DNA from: Chlamydiota bacterium
GTDB taxonomy: Bacteria; Chlamydiota; Chlamydiia; Chlamydiales; SM23-39
NCBI GenBank assembly: GCA_021772195.1
Contig: JAJFML010000163.1
Span: forward strand, 1-5,223
DNA: 5,223 nucleotides
Reading direction: 5' to 3'
The translations under genes and the position numbers were made by a program. Below the pieces are notes generated by a model, which did not search any database, was not told the DNA's origin, and saw only the letters and a program-made list of their open reading frames with translations. This document shows, one piece after another, positions 1-5,223 of the stretch (its first letter is position 1; every line of letters starts with the position of its first letter).

Positions 1-745
1 TATCAATTACAGCATTTAATGACCGGATACCGGACTCTTCTAGCTTTTTCTTGAGCCAAAAAGGGGATTCTTTGACTTCAATTCCCTGGATCAGTTTTGC
101 AGAATATCTTGGACACACATCTTTTGCTTCCACGGAGATATTCAGAGAATCATCGTGATCAGCATTATTTATGTGAGGCATCTTTAGAGGGGTGTTTAGA
201 GCGGCTGCAAGCTCTCTTGCAACACCTAAGGCGCTTTGACAGTGTCCAAGGTTGGGAGTAAGTGAGATCTCAAAGATGGGATCTGACAGAAGCTTTGCAA
301 TATCTGCACCCTCTTCAAATGAGTCATCCAAAGAGAGAACGCTGTCGGTCTCTTCGAATAGACCTAGTTCATGGGCCGTGCATAGCATGCCAAAAGATTC
401 TACGCCGCGCAACTTTGCCTTTTTAATCGTAAAAGAGCCTTTTGCATCATTTAGGACAGCTCCGATCTTTGCAAGAGCGACTCTCATGCCGGCTTTTGTG
501 TTTCGATCGCCACAGACAATTTGGAGTTCTTCTGTTCCATCAAAAACAGTGAGAAGATTTAAGCTATCTGCTTCGGGATGTTTAGTGGCTGATTTAATTT
601 TTCCAACTACAACGCCCTTGAACGAGGGGTTTTCATTGATGATGTTATCTATCTCCAGCCCTAGATTGGTCAAAACATCGGATATTTCAGAAGGACTTAG
701 ATCGGTATCAATGAATTTTTTTAATAATGAAAGGGGAAGTAACAT
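1..745 (-). CDS. pheT: Phenylalanyl-tRNA synthetase beta subunit, N-terminal part (partial at left edge)
   Basis: PheT is the beta subunit of the cytosolic alpha2-beta2 enzyme that charges tRNA-Phe. The minus strand reads open from the ATG at 745 to the window edge, giving 248 residues of a protein that is usually near 800. The start MLLPLSLLKKF matches the family opening. Residues about 42-150 form the EMAP-type tRNA-binding domain, seen in VVVGKI, KHPEAD, LQIVCGDRN and the G-MLC-ELGL stretch at 119-129. The B3/4 region follows, with TPN at 163-165 and GVAREL at 174-179, and the visible end RSLNAVID matches the conserved RSxNxVVD site. AGGA lies 7 bases before the ATG and supports this start. 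The catalytic-like core and anticodon-binding domains lie outside the window. It sits 55 bp downstream of yidD on the same strand, probably in one transcript. Identification is secure; there is no sign of disruption. Confidence 0.97.
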   Translation of the reverse strand, partial: MLLPLSLLKKFIDTDLSPSEISDVLTNLGLEIDNIINENPSFKGVVVGKIKSATKHPEADSLNLLTVFDGTEELQIVCGDRNTKAGMRVALAKIGAVLNDAKGSFTIKKAKLRGVESFGMLCTAHELGLFEETDSVLSLDDSFEEGADIAKLLSDPIFEISLTPNLGHCQSALGVARELAAALNTPLKMPHINNADHDDSLNISVEAKDVCPRYSAKLIQGIEVKESPFWLKKKLEESGIRSLNAVID

Positions 746-800
746 AAGGTATTCCTAAATGATTAAATTGTCTCCATCATAAAGAAATAAAGGATTGATC

Positions 801-1010
801 TCAAGGTACAGGGTCATGGCCTCCAGGATGCCTGGGCGAGCAGCGAACAATGCGCTTAATAGTTAGCCAGATTCCCTTAATGGCGCCATGTTTTTTCAGA
901 GCACCGATAGCATAATTTGAACAGGAGGGCTCATATCTGCATGTGTTTCCTATCAAGGGGCTGATAGTCCACTGATAGATTCGAATTAAAAAAATAGTTA
1001 TCACTTTCAT
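801..1010 (-). CDS. yidD: YidD, membrane protein insertion efficiency factor
   Basis: YidD is a small amphipathic protein of the inner membrane that is thought to help the YidC/Sec route insert membrane proteins. The product is 69 residues, a normal length. It carries the family pattern in order: YQWTISP (12-18), [11 protein letters not shown] (24-34), HG-IKG (41-46), R-VRCSP (53-59) and the terminal GGHDPVP (63-69). The reading frame stays open upstream to 1217, but that extension lies inside the divergent peptidase gene and does not resemble YidD. The ATG at 1010 is therefore chosen; GAGG sits 8 bases before it. It is the first visible gene of a leftward pair with pheT and is divergent from the metallopeptidase gene across a 49-bp gap. 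Three cysteines (24, 30, 57) are the ones usual in this family. Confidence 0.96.
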   Translation of the reverse strand: MKVITIFLIRIYQWTISPLIGNTCRYEPSCSNYAIGALKKHGAIKGIWLTIKRIVRCSPRHPGGHDPVP

Positions 1011-1024
1011 TTGGCGAGCCTCTG

Positions 1025-1033
1025 ATATATAGT
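1025..1033. promoter_or_regulatory. Candidate shared -10 region between yidD and the peptidase gene
   Basis: The 49-bp divergent spacer contains the near-palindromic run ATATATAGT. Read rightward, TATAGT at 1028-1033 is one base from the TATAAT consensus and would start transcription near 1040, just before the peptidase ribosome site. Read leftward, TATATA lies about 15 bases before the yidD ATG. No convincing -35 box is seen for either direction (CTTTCA at 1004-1009 is a weak candidate), so this rests on the -10 match and the position only. Confidence 0.35.
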
Positions 1034-1045
1034 GACAGTTTAATA

Positions 1046-1051
1046 GAGGAG
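1046..1051 (+). promoter_or_regulatory. Ribosome binding site deciding a GTG start
   Basis: GAGGAG lies 8 bases before the GTG at 1060 and is the strongest Shine-Dalgarno match in the spacer. It supports GTG as the peptidase start instead of a later ATG. Confidence 0.75.
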
Positions 1052-1059
1052 ATAAAAAA

Positions 1060-2622
1060 GTGCATCCATTTGAATCATTTTTAAAAGATTTTGTTCCCGA
1101 ATTGGAGAAAAAAAGCCGCAGGCTTAACCAGGTTCTTTGGATATTGGAGACGACTGGCAGTAAAGATGCAGCTGACTTAAAAGCTGATCTTGATACGGAA
1201 TATCGTCTTCTCTTCAATGACGAGAGCGTTTACAAAAAGCTTCTTGAGTGGGAAAAAAATCCGCCTGAGAACTCGGAGCTAAAACGACAATTAAAAATTT
1301 TACTACTCTCCTTTAAAGAGAATATGTGCCCGAAAGAAATTCTAAAAAAGATCTCACTCAAAGAGTCAGAAGTAGGTCTTTCCTACGCTTGCTTTAGGCC
1401 AAAGCTAGATGGTAAGGAGATCTCAGAGAATGAACTTCGCGAGAAGATGAAGAATGAAAAGGATCCCTCTAAGAGAAAAAAGATTTGGGAAGTCTCAAAA
1501 GAGATTGGAAAAGAGCTTGCGAAACCGATTTTAGAACTTGTCCATTTGAGAAACGAGGGCGCAAAATCGCTCGGTTACCCCGACTATTTTCAGATGCAGC
1601 TGGGCCTGCAAGAGGTAGATGGCAAGTGGCTGATGAAGACGCTAGATGATCTTGGCTCTAAATCAGATGCTGCCTATGCAAAGTTGATAACAAACATTGA
1701 ATCGGAGCTGTCTAATAGGTTTCATGTATCCAAAGAAGAACTGGGGCCCTGGGCTTGGTCAGAGCCTTTCTGCCAGGAAGATCCTCTCGATTCAAAAGTT
1801 CTTGATGATCTTGTGAGTGATGTCGACATTTTAAAGAGTTCACATACCTTCTTTCATGAAATGGGATTTGATGTGAATCCTATTCTTGATAGATCGGATA
1901 TGTATGAAAGAGAGGGGAAAAATCAACACGCTTTTTGTATCAATATCGATAGAAGAGATGACATTCGTACGCTAAATAATGTTAAACCCTCAATTAAGTG
2001 GTATGAGACGGTTCTTCATGAACTCGGCCATGCGGTCTATGAGGTGGGCTTTGATGAAAAGCTTCCTTGGCTTCTTCGTGCGCCTCCGCACATGATTACG
2101 ACGGAGGCAATGGCGCTCATCTGCGGAAGGCAGGTCTATAAAAAACACTTCTTGGAAAGAGTTGTAAAAGATCAAAACTTGATGGACAAAGCGGAGAGGA
2201 GTCTCGTGCGTCGCCAACTCATTTTTAGTAGGTGGGTTCTTGTCATGACCTATTTTGAAGCGGAGCTCTACCGAGACCCCTCCCAAGATTTAAACAAGCT
2301 CTGGTGGGACTTAGTGGGGCGCTTTCAAAAAGTGCGCGCGCCTGAAGGCCGCAAAGGCTGCATGGACTGGGCTGCCAAGTACCATATTGGACTTGCTCCC
2401 GTCTATTATTTCAGCTACCTCTTGGGCGAGATGTTTGCATCGGGTATTCAAAAAAGCATAAAGGAGAAGACTGGGAAAGAAATTTTGAACCAAAAAGAGG
2501 TGGGAGATTTTCTGCGAGCTAAGCTTTTTTCTCCAGGTGCGCGTCTTTCATGGGACAAATTAATTGAGCATACCTTGGATGAACCTCTTAGCTCAAAAGC
2601 CTGGCTTGAAGAGTTTTCTTGA
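1060..2622 (+). CDS. Zinc metallopeptidase of the M2/M3 type (ACE-like, HExxH)
   Basis: This is a 520-residue clan MA metallopeptidase, likely a cytoplasmic oligopeptidase or peptidyl-dipeptidase, since no signal peptide or membrane segment is seen. The zinc site is HELGH (320-324), with E321 as catalytic base and E349 in TTEAMA as the probable third ligand, 25 residues after H324 (24 in ACE). Other matches to the ACE family are HAFC at 290-293 (compare the HA of ACE substrate binding), K440 and H442 in [12 protein letters not shown], and Y449/Y450/Y453, near the ACE Lys, His and Tyr residues that hold the substrate C-terminus and transition state. The N-terminal half is charged and helical, with the ACE-like stretch [17 protein letters not shown] (about 133-149). 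This favours M2 over classical M3 (thimet/PepF), but the two are related and I cannot separate them without a profile search. The start is GTG with a good ribosome site. The gene is divergent from yidD and is followed after 42 bp by tRNA-Leu. Physiological substrate is unknown. Confidence 0.88.
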   Translation: MHPFESFLKDFVPELEKKSRRLNQVLWILETTGSKDAADLKADLDTEYRLLFNDESVYKKLLEWEKNPPENSELKRQLKILLLSFKENMCPKEILKKISLKESEVGLSYACFRPKLDGKEISENELREKMKNEKDPSKRKKIWEVSKEIGKELAKPILELVHLRNEGAKSLGYPDYFQMQLGLQEVDGKWLMKTLDDLGSKSDAAYAKLITNIESELSNRFHVSKEELGPWAWSEPFCQEDPLDSKVLDDLVSDVDILKSSHTFFHEMGFDVNPILDRSDMYEREGKNQHAFCINIDRRDDIRTLNNVKPSIKWYETVLHELGHAVYEVGFDEKLPWLLRAPPHMITTEAMALICGRQVYKKHFLERVVKDQNLMDKAERSLVRRQLIFSRWVLVMTYFEAELYRDPSQDLNKLWWDLVGRFQKVRAPEGRKGCMDWAAKYHIGLAPVYYFSYLLGEMFASGIQKSIKEKTGKEILNQKEVGDFLRAKLFSPGARLSWDKLIEHTLDEPLSSKAWLEEFS

Positions 2623-2648
2623 TCGAAACAATAGTCTAGGAGTATACT
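2619..2648 (+). promoter_or_regulatory. Promoter of tRNA-Leu
   Basis: TTGATC (2619-2624) and TATACT (2643-2648) are separated by 18 bases and lie 16 bases before the mature tRNA 5' end. The -35 box overlaps the peptidase stop codon. Spacing and -10 quality suit a housekeeping sigma factor, so the tRNA is probably transcribed on its own as well as by readthrough. Confidence 0.6.
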
Positions 2649-2664
2649 GCTAACCGTTATTCAA

Positions 2665-2752
2665 GCGGAAGTGGTGGAACTGGTAGACACGCTACCTTGA
2701 GGTGGTAGTGGGAACACAAAATCCCTTGGGGGTTCGAGTCCCCCCTTTCGCA
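2665..2752 (+). tRNA. tRNA-Leu, anticodon GAG
   Basis: This is a class II tRNA of 88 bases. The acceptor stem GCGGAAG pairs with CTTTCGC (2745-2751) with one G-U pair, and A2752 is the discriminator base usual for leucine. The D-arm contains the typical TGGTAGACAC. The anticodon stem CTACC/GGTAG (2692-2696 and 2704-2708) holds the loop TTGAGGT, giving anticodon GAG at 2699-2701, which reads CUC and CUU. The long variable arm (2709-2727) closes with GGGA/TCCC, and the T-arm is GGGGG-TTCGAGT-CCCCC. The sequence through the anticodon arm closely resembles the E. coli tRNA-Leu(GAG). The 3' CCA is not encoded (the DNA reads ATC after the discriminator), so it must be added by the CCA-adding enzyme. 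The end lies 1 base from the stop codon of the convergent gene. Confidence 0.97.
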
Positions 2753-2753
2753 A

Positions 2754-3119
2754 TCATTTCATTTTTTCTTTAAGATTTTTGACCTTTTCCTGAATGGTTT
2801 TGATATTCCAGTTCTCGATCGCATCGCACAGATCCTTACATTCGGCTTCGATGTTTTTCCCGCACTTTCCTGCAATTTGAGCTGCCTTTTTTGTTAGTGC
2901 TACGAGATCATTTACATGATTTTTGATGAGATGCTCCATAGCATCGATCTGTTTGTTGAGGGTTTTTTCTGCCTTTTCGTGAGGAGGAAGCTCCTTTTGA
3001 TGTTTAAGAGCTTCAATCACATGCTCATTGTCATACATAAATGCTAAAATTTCTGAGAATTTCTTCCAAATTGCTTCCCATTCGGCTTTGTTGTCTTCTT
3101 TTGGTGCAGGTGCTGCCAT
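2754..3119 (-). CDS. Small helical protein of unknown function
   Basis: I do not recognise this 121-residue protein. It opens with a short Ala/Pro stretch (MAAPAPKED), then is almost entirely charged and probably helical: about 21 Lys balanced by 21 Asp/Glu, with no signal peptide or membrane segment. Aromatic residues cluster at the N-terminus (W14, W18, F21, F27, Y29). A possible break, KELPPHEK (42-49), separates two helical halves, and three cysteines (86, 94, 98) lie close together near the C-terminus. It looks like a small helical-bundle or coiled-coil protein and could be an adaptor, a chaperone or a secreted factor; none of these can be shown. GGAGG a few bases before the ATG and a well-spaced promoter (3140-3168) support a real gene. 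It stands alone on the minus strand, convergent with tRNA-Leu and divergent from the first sulfotransferase. Confidence 0.8.
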   Translation of the reverse strand: MAAPAPKEDNKAEWEAIWKKFSEILAFMYDNEHVIEALKHQKELPPHEKAEKTLNKQIDAMEHLIKNHVNDLVALTKKAAQIAGKCGKNIEAECKDLCDAIENWNIKTIQEKVKNLKEKMK

Positions 3120-3139
3120 TTTTCCTCCATGTTAACTTT

Positions 3140-3168
3140 TGTATAGCGAATAGAAATCAATGGATCAA
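3140..3168 (-). promoter_or_regulatory. Promoter of the small helical protein gene
   Basis: On the minus strand, TTGATC (3163-3168) and TATACA (3140-3145) are separated by 17 bases. Transcription would start roughly 13 bases before the ATG at 3119, leaving a short leader that contains the GGAGG ribosome site. Confidence 0.5.
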
Positions 3169-3204
3169 GAGGGAAAATATTTTCTACAGATTTTTCGTCT
3201 ACTT

Positions 3205-3213
3205 TGCTATAAC
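3205..3213 (+). promoter_or_regulatory. Candidate extended -10 promoter of the first sulfotransferase
   Basis: TGCTATAAC matches the extended -10 form TGnTATAAT with one mismatch. The -35 area 17 bases upstream (TACAGA, 3185-3190) is weak, as is common with extended -10 promoters. The predicted start near 3220 would give a leader of about 26 bases to the GTG at 3246. Confidence 0.45.
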
Positions 3214-3232
3214 ACTCCTGCAGAAAATTTAT

Positions 3233-3236
3233 GAGG
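3233..3236 (+). promoter_or_regulatory. Ribosome binding site selecting the GTG start of sulfotransferase 1
   Basis: GAGG lies 9 bases before the GTG at 3246. The in-frame ATG at 3231 overlaps this site and has no purine-rich ribosome site of its own. The downstream paralogue begins MKK at the position matching this GTG-KK, which also points to GTG as the true start. Confidence 0.6.
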
Positions 3237-3245
3237 TATATTGGA

Positions 3246-3962
3246 GTGAAAAAATCTATTCTATTATTTGTTTTATTTTTATCGAGTGCTTTTGCGGAAG
3301 CTAATTGGGACAGGGCATATCTTGCTACTTTTCCAAGATCTGGAAACAGTTGGATGCGACTTCTTATTGAAGAGTTAACAGATGTTTCAACATGTACTGT
3401 CTATAAACATCGAAATCGTCCTTTGATTGAGCTTGCTCCTATAAAGGCGTTTTATCGTCTTAAGGAGGAGAGAAGACCTCCACAAAAAGGGGATTTAGTA
3501 GTTGTCAAAACGCACTACCCCTATCTTAGCCAAAGTAATGGAGATAAGCATCCTTACTCTAAGACCATTCGCATTGTCAGAAATCCTATAGATACTTTTT
3601 ATTCATTTATGGTTTGGAATGAAAAGCATGAAGGCAGAAAACCAAAACCTACTCAAATGATAAAAGAAATGGTTAAGAGCTGGAGAACTTTTCAGGAATA
3701 TTGGGATAAGATGGAAAATGTCTACACGATTCGATATGAGGATTTAATCGAAGATCCGTTTAATGCTTTGAAGGCAGTTGTAGAGGAGCTTGGACTAGAT
3801 TGTACAGATGAAGATATTCAAAGGGCGATTTCAAAATATCCTCCTATGGGAGAAGTCTATAAACACCTTGATCATTTTTCTAATCGTCAGCTTGATTATA
3901 TCAGATCGAATCTTGGGGATCTTTTGGATGTTTATGGTTATGACATTCCTAACTGTCATTGA
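3246..3962 (+). CDS. Signal-peptide-bearing sulfotransferase, copy 1
   Basis: Enzymes of this family move a sulfuryl group from PAPS to a hydroxyl or amine acceptor. From the GTG start the protein has 238 residues. Residues 1-17 form a Sec-type leader: two lysines, the hydrophobic ILLFVLFLSS, and a cleavage site AFA before EA. The mature part carries the PAPS 5'-phosphosulfate loop TFPRSGNSW (28-36), KTHYP (88-92) with the expected catalytic H90, the 3'-phosphate motif RNPIDTFYS (112-120) with R112 and S120, and RYEDL (163-167). The C-terminal stretch MGEVYKHLDHFSNRQ (201-215) looks like a reduced form of the usual GxxGxWKxxF lid, with K206 in place. The mature chain of about 221 residues is shorter than typical cytosolic sulfotransferases. 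An ATG at 3231 would add five residues but has no ribosome site. The stop overlaps that of recO by 7 bp, tail-to-tail. It is about half identical to the copy beginning at 4623. The acceptor is unknown. Confidence 0.9.
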   Translation: MKKSILLFVLFLSSAFAEANWDRAYLATFPRSGNSWMRLLIEELTDVSTCTVYKHRNRPLIELAPIKAFYRLKEERRPPQKGDLVVVKTHYPYLSQSNGDKHPYSKTIRIVRNPIDTFYSFMVWNEKHEGRKPKPTQMIKEMVKSWRTFQEYWDKMENVYTIRYEDLIEDPFNALKAVVEELGLDCTDEDIQRAISKYPPMGEVYKHLDHFSNRQLDYIRSNLGDLLDVYGYDIPNCH

Positions 3963-4603
3963 ATGAGCTCTGAGAAGAGTTTTTGGACTTTGGAAGAAAG
4001 AGGCGGGATTTGAGAGAGCTCGGAAAAACGCCTGGAAAAAGTCAGGATAAGAAGAGACGAAAATTCTGTGGCAGTAAAAGAGTGCGCACCTATCTGGGCA
4101 TGGCTCTGACAGTGGCTCTCTCCGTCGGAGAGAAAGAGAGCTTCGGAAGAGCAAGTCGTACAAAGAGGGGAGAGGTGAAGAAGTCCCTCATGAATGAGAA
4201 GCTTGAGAAGAAAGCTATCTAGGAGAGTTCCTGGACTTTGAAATGAGGGAAGTTTTTTTAGATAGACATCTAGTAGAAGGTAGAGATCAGGAGCGCTTTT
4301 TTCCTGCATCTGTGAGGTAATAAGAGCTTTTACCATCTTTCCTGCCGCATCCATGCACTCAAAAGAGTGTCTTAGTTCCAGGTTGTGGTTAACTAAAGAG
4401 AGGTCTAGCGCCAAATAGAGTCCCTCTTTCTTTCGATAGACGATTTCAATTTGAGAGAGGGGCATGAGATAAGAGCGTTTTTTTGTGCTGATATGTTTTA
4501 CAAAAAAGGAGATCAGTCCAGATGGGGAAAAGATCTTGACGATGGCGCCTTTGCTTAAATAGGGCACCGTTTGAAGGATAATTCCTTCTGTTTTTTCTTC
4601 CAT
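3956..4603 (-). CDS. recO: DNA repair protein RecO
   Basis: RecO acts with RecR (and RecF) to load RecA on gapped DNA and anneals SSB-coated strands. The product has 215 residues, slightly short of the common 230-250. The N-terminal OB fold is seen in EGIILQT (6-12), GAIVKIFSPSGL (19-30) and the basic run STKKRS (39-44). The remainder is the helical domain, with LDSFLLKLLIHEGLL (128-142) followed by a probable zinc loop C148-x2-C151 and C165-x2-H168. The frame is open to an ATG at 4660, but the ATG at 4603 is chosen because the family opens directly with the EGIIL strand and because the longer form would run into the divergent gene at 4623. No good ribosome site precedes 4603; GATAAT on the minus strand (4632-4637) is a possible -10. 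The gene lies between two sulfotransferase paralogues on the opposite strand. Identification rests on fold pattern and length, and recO is generally a weakly conserved gene. Confidence 0.9.
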   Translation of the reverse strand: MEEKTEGIILQTVPYLSKGAIVKIFSPSGLISFFVKHISTKKRSYLMPLSQIEIVYRKKEGLYLALDLSLVNHNLELRHSFECMDAAGKMVKALITSQMQEKSAPDLYLLLDVYLKKLPSFQSPGTLLDSFLLKLLIHEGLLHLSPLCTTCSSEALFLSDGESHCQSHAQIGAHSFTATEFSSLLILTFSRRFSELSQIPPLSSKVQKLFSELIQ

Positions 4604-4615
4604 CTTGATACCATT

Positions 4616-4621
4616 TATATT
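4616..4621 (+). promoter_or_regulatory. Candidate -10 box immediately before sulfotransferase 2
   Basis: TATATT ends one base before the ATG at 4623. If used, transcription would begin at or just inside the start codon, giving a leaderless or almost leaderless message; this would fit the absence of any Shine-Dalgarno sequence before the ATG. No convincing -35 is seen at the matching distance (TTTTCT, 4593-4598), so the assignment is weak. Confidence 0.25.
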
Positions 4622-4622
4622 T

Positions 4623-5223
4623 ATGAAAAAGATTATCCTGTTATTTGTCTTATTTAACATCTCTTGTTTTGCACAAGATGAGTGGAATAGAATTTACCTC
4701 ACATCTTTTCCAAGATCGGGAAACCACTGGATGAGATACCTTTTAGAGGAGCTCACGGATGTTGCGTCGAGCTCTGTCTATTGTGATCAAAATCCTCCAC
4801 ATATGAAAAAGCTTTTTCCTTGGAAGGCCTTTTGTCCAAAACACGGGTATAATGGGGAGAGAAGATATCCCACTCAGGACGATCTTATCGTTGTAAAGAC
4901 TCACTATCCTTATTTTCTAAAGAATAGGGGCGATAGATGCTCTTATAAAAAGGCTGTGCGTGTTGTAAGACATCCCATAGATTCATTCTATTCGCTGAAA
5001 GTTTGGTATTGGGATCAAAGGAAAGTTAAAAAGATGCCTGGATATGTAAATGAGTTTATCCAGGGCTGGAGAAAATATCAGGAATATTGGGATAAAAAAG
5101 AGGATGTTTATACTATCCGTTATGAAGATTTAATGGATGCGCCTTTTGACACCTTGAAAGGAGTTGTAAAAGAGCTTGGATTAAACTGCACGGATTTAGA
5201 TATCCAGAGAGCGGTAGATAAGT
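4623..5223 (+). CDS. Signal-peptide-bearing sulfotransferase, copy 2 (partial at right edge)
   Basis: This is a paralogue of the gene at 3246, open to the window edge, with 200 residues visible. It begins MKKIILLFVLF, almost the same leader as copy 1, with likely cleavage at CFA before QD (after residue 17). NISC at 12-15 is not a proper lipobox. The PAPS loop SFPRSGNHW is at 28-36, KTHYP at 92-96 with H94 as likely catalytic base, RHPIDSFYS at 116-124 with R116 and S124, and RYEDL at 166-170. Compared with copy 1, it has a few extra residues in the segment before ERR at 79-81, where acceptor-contacting loops are expected. The remaining C-terminal part, about 40 residues by comparison, lies beyond the edge. 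It diverges from recO with a 19-bp gap. No ribosome site is visible. The shared stretch TCAGGAATATTGGGATAA is identical in both copies (3692-3709 and 5078-5095). Confidence 0.9.
   Translation, partial: MKKIILLFVLFNISCFAQDEWNRIYLTSFPRSGNHWMRYLLEELTDVASSSVYCDQNPPHMKKLFPWKAFCPKHGYNGERRYPTQDDLIVVKTHYPYFLKNRGDRCSYKKAVRVVRHPIDSFYSLKVWYWDQRKVKKMPGYVNEFIQGWRKYQEYWDKKEDVYTIRYEDLMDAPFDTLKGVVKELGLNCTDLDIQRAVDK

Noticed and set aside
252..758. A 168-residue plus-strand open frame
   Set aside because: It lies opposite pheT, whose minus-strand translation matches the family throughout. The plus frame has no recognisable domain and is a shadow.
1011..1217. N-terminal extension of yidD to an ATG at 1217
   Set aside because: The added residues do not resemble YidD, overlap the peptidase gene, and the internal ATG at 1010 has a ribosome site and gives the usual length.
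1990..2493. Minus-strand frames opposite the metallopeptidase (1990-2286 and 2311-2493)
   Set aside because: They are antisense to conserved active-site coding sequence and show no family features.
2757..2775. T-rich run after the tRNA as an intrinsic terminator
   Set aside because: No independent hairpin precedes it, and it encodes the Lys-rich C-terminus of the convergent gene.
3041..3304. An 87-residue plus-strand frame with hydrophobic stretches
   Set aside because: It overlaps the helical protein gene, the divergent promoter region and the sulfotransferase start in another frame. The hydrophobicity comes from AT-rich sequence.
4117..4133. A 17-bp perfect palindrome (TCTCTCCGTCGGAGAGA) that might be a terminator or operator
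   Set aside because: It has a one-base centre and no following T-run, and it lies inside recO, where it encodes part of the loop between the zinc-ligand pairs. It is best explained as coding sequence.
3831..4222. Frames at 3831-4163 (minus) and 3983-4222 (plus)
   Set aside because: They overlap the sulfotransferase 1 end and the recO coding region; recO has the clear family pattern.
4604..4660. Longer RecO start at 4660
   Set aside because: It would add 19 AT-rich residues with no RecO similarity and overlap the start of sulfotransferase 2.

Overview
This is a gene-dense, AT-rich bacterial window with no stretch over 300 bases lacking a gene. The gene set (pheT, yidD and recO close together, with short spacers) and the small, partly Sec-targeted accessory proteins best fit a member of the Chlamydiota, probably an environmental 'Chlamydia-like' lineage. 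From memory, recO, yidD and pheT also lie near each other in Chlamydiaceae. This placement is an inference; no rRNA or species marker is present.

Layout, left to right. (1) Positions 1-1010, minus strand: a yidD-pheT pair read leftward, with yidD complete and pheT running off the left edge (first 248 residues visible). (2) Positions 1060-2622, plus strand: a 520-residue zinc metallopeptidase with an HELGH site and several angiotensin-converting-enzyme-like (M2/M3) signatures, divergent from yidD. (3) Positions 2665-2752, plus strand: tRNA-Leu(GAG) with its own promoter. (4) Positions 2754-3119, minus strand: an unrecognised helical 121-residue protein whose stop codon is one base from the tRNA. 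(5) Positions 3246-5223: two paralogous, signal-peptide-bearing PAPS-type sulfotransferases on the plus strand, with recO between them on the minus strand. The first overlaps recO tail-to-tail by 7 bp. The second starts 20 bp from the recO start, head-to-head, and is cut by the right edge.

Most of the window is housekeeping: phenylalanine tRNA charging, membrane protein insertion, leucine tRNA and recombination repair. The accessory content is the sulfotransferase pair, the orphan helical protein and possibly the peptidase. The sulfotransferases are the most interesting part. They keep recognisable PAPS-binding and catalytic residues, yet both begin with a hydrophobic Sec-type leader. PAPS is normally a cytosolic or Golgi cofactor, so in an intracellular bacterium this raises the possibility of sulfotransferases that act outside the bacterial cytoplasm on host material. 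No CRISPR array, insertion sequence, phage gene, rRNA or convincing intrinsic terminator was found.
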